Shown: one piece after another, positions 30,779-32,659 of the stretch
Numbering within the stretch: the stretch's first letter is position 1
How the letters are laid out: each line of letters opens with the position of its first letter
Assembly (NCBI GenBank): GCA_005882415.1
Contig: VBAE01000085.1
Location: forward strand, 1-32,659
From: Alphaproteobacteria bacterium
GTDB lineage: Bacteria > Pseudomonadota > Alphaproteobacteria > Sphingomonadales > Sphingomonadaceae
DNA: 32,659 nucleotides
Direction: 5' to 3'
Made by a program: the position numbers and the translations under genes
Notes under the pieces: model-generated
Databases searched by the model: none
Seen by the model: the letters and a program-made list of their open reading frames with translations, nothing else
Told to the model about the DNA's origin: nothing

Positions 30779-30821
30779 AATATAGACAGGAAGAGGTTTA
30801 AGAACGTCTTACGCCTATACT
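30779..30821. promoter_or_regulatory. Divergent promoter region with a small palindrome
   Basis: TATACT (30816-30821) is a good -10 for the rightward gene, and TATATT on the complement (30784-30779) for the leftward PilZ gene. Between them lies the perfect dyad TAAGA-acg-TCTTA (30799-30811), and AGACAG/CTGTCT (30784-30789, 30820-30825) flank it. No good -35 was found for either direction. Operator function is a guess. Confidence 0.4.
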
Positions 30822-30901
30822 GTCTTTGCGCCCGGCCGCGGTCGTGAAGGGGCAGGGTGCGTTCACCGCTTGCTTACCAATATTGGCTAGTGCTCCTCCC
30901 T

Positions 30902-32230
30902 ATGAACGCGGAAAGCAGGATCGCGGCGGCCTCGCTGCATTACGACCCACGGCCCAAGTCGGCGGTGAGCAGCGGCGTCGGCCTCGCGGGCCTTGCCGGC
31001 CTCTTCGCCTGGGCGGCGGCGGCGCGGGCCTGGCACTTGGACGGCACCGGCCCGGCGACCCTCGCCTTCTTCGCCTGCGGCATTCCGATGATCCTCTGGT
31101 CGCTGTTCGTCGACAAGGTCCACAGGAGCCCGACCACGGGCATCGACTGGGCCGCCCCGCCGCGCCCGCTCAAGCAGTCGCTCGACTTGAGCTTCGTCAA
31201 GATCGCCGGCCTGTGGACGACCTGGGCGGTGATCGGCTTCGCTTATTGCGTCGCCCGCTGGTATTGGGACGGCGTCTATCTGTTCGCGATGCGGCTGTTC
31301 GCCTTGAGCGCGATCCCGCTGCTCGTCCTCTCCGTCCCTTATGTGATCTGGATCGACCGGCGCCTCAAGGAGCCGCGCGACGGCGCCTGGCAGTTCGGCC
31401 GGCTGATCGTCGGCCGCGGCAAGGATGTGAACCGGGAGCTCCTCTACGACCATTTCCGAAGCTGGACGATCAAGGCCTTCTTCCTGGCCTTCATGGTCGC
31501 GGTAGCGCCGGGCAATTGGTCCCAGACCATCGCTCCCGCCGCCGAGGAGATCGTCTCCAGCCCGATCCGGCTGACCCAATGGCTGATCGGGGCGATGTTC
31601 ATGATCGACATCACCATGGCGACGGTCGGCTATGTGCTGACGATGAAGCCGCTCGACAGCCACATCCGCTCCGCCAACCCTTATGCCGCCGGCTGGATGG
31701 CAGCCCTCATCTGCTACCCGCCCTTCGTGCTGATGGCCTCGGGCGGACCGCTCGATTACCATCCGGGGACGATGGGCGAGGGCGGCTGGACCTATTGGCT
31801 CGGCGCCTACCCGCTGCTGATGACCCTGTTCGCCTTCTTCATGATCGCTCTGACCGGCATCTACGCCTGGGCGACGGTGGCGTTCGGGATCCGCTTCTCC
31901 AACCTCACCCACCGCGGAATCCTCACCCACGGCCCCTACGCCTGGACCAAGCACCCGGCCTACGTCTCGAAGAACCTCTATTGGTGGCTTGCCACGCTCC
32001 CCTTCTTCGCCACCACCGGCAATCCGGTCGACATGATCCGCAACACGGTGGTGATGGGCCTCGTCACCGGCGTCTATTATTGGCGCGCGCGGACCGAGGA
32101 GCGCCACCTGATGGCGGACCCCGCCTATCGCGAATATGCCGCCTGGATGGACCGCAACGCCCCCATCCCCCGCCTGCTGCGCAAACTCCGCGGCGGGGGA
32201 GGAGCGCCGGAGGCCGTGCCGGCGGAATAA
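30902..32230 (+). CDS. ICMT/PEMT-like integral membrane methyltransferase
   Basis: The product is about 442 aa from ATG 30902 (MNAESRIAAASLHYDPRPKS); GTG 30857 is an alternative, and neither has a strong ribosome site. About nine to ten transmembrane helices are visible (VGLAGLAGLFAWAAAARAW, ALSAIPLLVLSVPYVIWI, FFLAFMVAVAPG, LLMTLFAFFMIALTGIYAWA). The C-terminal signature is that of isoprenylcysteine/phospholipid methyltransferases: ILTHGPYAWTKHPAYVSKNL for SAM, then RTEERHLMADPAYREYAAWM. Relatives methylate lipids, quinone-like or prenyl substrates at the inner membrane; the long N-terminal membrane part is unusual and the substrate is unknown. Confidence 0.82.
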   Translation: MNAESRIAAASLHYDPRPKSAVSSGVGLAGLAGLFAWAAAARAWHLDGTGPATLAFFACGIPMILWSLFVDKVHRSPTTGIDWAAPPRPLKQSLDLSFVKIAGLWTTWAVIGFAYCVARWYWDGVYLFAMRLFALSAIPLLVLSVPYVIWIDRRLKEPRDGAWQFGRLIVGRGKDVNRELLYDHFRSWTIKAFFLAFMVAVAPGNWSQTIAPAAEEIVSSPIRLTQWLIGAMFMIDITMATVGYVLTMKPLDSHIRSANPYAAGWMAALICYPPFVLMASGGPLDYHPGTMGEGGWTYWLGAYPLLMTLFAFFMIALTGIYAWATVAFGIRFSNLTHRGILTHGPYAWTKHPAYVSKNLYWWLATLPFFATTGNPVDMIRNTVVMGLVTGVYYWRARTEERHLMADPAYREYAAWMDRNAPIPRLLRKLRGGGGAPEAVPAE

Positions 32231-32659
32231 GCGCGCGCGGTGCCTGGAGGAGGCGAGTGGCGCGAATGGCGTGAAAGTCGTGAAAGTCACATGGATTCGC
32301 GGGGGGTACCCGCCTCCGGCGAGGCGTGACGGCGCACGAGACGGCCTTCGAAAAGGGCGATGGGGGCGCGTGAGTCGCTCATCCCGCAATGGTCTCACAC
32401 CTGCGAGGGTGTAGGAAAGTTCTTTCTTTGTTCCGTCTGCAAACGACGCAGTCGCTTCTTGCCTACAGCAATTTTGGGAAGGCGTTGTCCGAGGAAGCGG
32501 CACTGCACCTTTGGTCTCTTTGGTGCTTTGGTGCTTTGGGTGAAACCGGCGCGGCCTGTGCCTCACCGCAGGCGTAAGCGACCTGAAACTAGGGCTGCAG
32601 TTTCACCCAAAGCACCAAAGGACCAAAGGAACCAAAGAGGCCGAGCGGGAAAACAAGCC
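32231..32659. other. 429-bp terminal region without a gene
   Basis: No convincing coding frame is present. The region contains the tandem nonamer GTGAAAGTC (32271-32279, 32280-32288) of a sphingomonad-type dispersed repeat and a CGCCTC-cggc-GAGGCG hairpin (32311-32326), a possible terminator of the methyltransferase gene without a T run. It also contains the long inverted repeat at 32508-32640. The stretch 32330-32500 shows nothing I can name. Confidence 0.6.
32508..32640. repeat. Inverted repeat built of CTTTGGTG units
   Basis: The left arm (32508-32546) carries CTTTGGTG CTTTGGTG CTTTGGGTGAAAC-like units; the right arm (32600-32640) is its near-mirror, starting GTTTCACCCAAAGCACC, an exact 17-bp match. 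The 53-bp centre is unrelated. Arms differ by small indels, which is consistent with unit slippage. Confidence 0.8.

Noticed and set aside
32508..32640. Repeated TTTGG units considered as a CRISPR array
   Set aside because: Units are eight or so bases without spacers, arranged as two opposed arms; no cas genes are present.

Overview
The window looks like chromosomal DNA from an alphaproteobacterium, most probably a member of the Sphingomonadales. This rests on very high GC, the gene set (cpoB, rodZ-like, ptsP; lysA-lysC; uppP beside an NDUFA9-like reductase; DUF3297; DUF6894; a tiny MAKGQ-type basic protein) and several families of palindromic intergenic repeats. The assignment is recognition from memory; no database search was run.

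Layout. Positions 1-4174 (minus strand) hold envelope and regulatory genes: cpoB, a RodZ-like protein and ptsP (enzyme I-Ntr). Positions 4231-6630 are a decaying patch: a Tat-exported DUF885 peptidase gene that has lost the start of its mature domain and its frame, then a MazE/VapB-type antitoxin with an upstream dyad and a PIN toxin that seems internally shortened. Positions 6616-10198 (minus) carry a nitronate monooxygenase-like gene and the lysine genes lysC and lysA, divergent from ubiG. From 11015 to 14843 (minus) lie a glutathione transferase, two small exported proteins, uppP and an NDUFA9-like reductase. tRNA-Leu(CAG) at 14945 marks the left edge of an accessory cassette: a broken Rossmann-like (SLOG/LOG-like) gene facing left and, facing right, three overlapping genes for an alpha/beta hydrolase, a TPR-like/trypsin-like fusion and a small membrane protein.

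Positions 18465-20311 (minus) hold a chain of small conserved genes ending in a cysteine-desulfurase-like enzyme. A LysR regulator at 20349 is divergent from azoR-gst-pirin, a likely quinone/electrophile-response operon with a perfect 14-bp palindrome between the two units and a clear terminator. The rest is housekeeping: two PilZ genes, an AlkA-type glycosylase, a 2Fe-2S ferredoxin, a lipoprotein, rlmB, tRNA-Tyr, a WD40-type propeller, tRNA-Gly and an ICMT/PEMT-like membrane methyltransferase.

Three points deserve most attention. First, the hydrolase/TPR-protease/membrane-protein cassette beside tRNA-Leu has the architecture of a sensor-protease conflict system. Second, four genes end in the same stop-plus-repeat string, TAA followed by (C/G)TCCTCCCCG, in two palindromes between convergent genes. 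Third, three accessory genes (DUF885, PIN, SLOG-like) each seem to lack an internal segment of roughly 25-40 codons.
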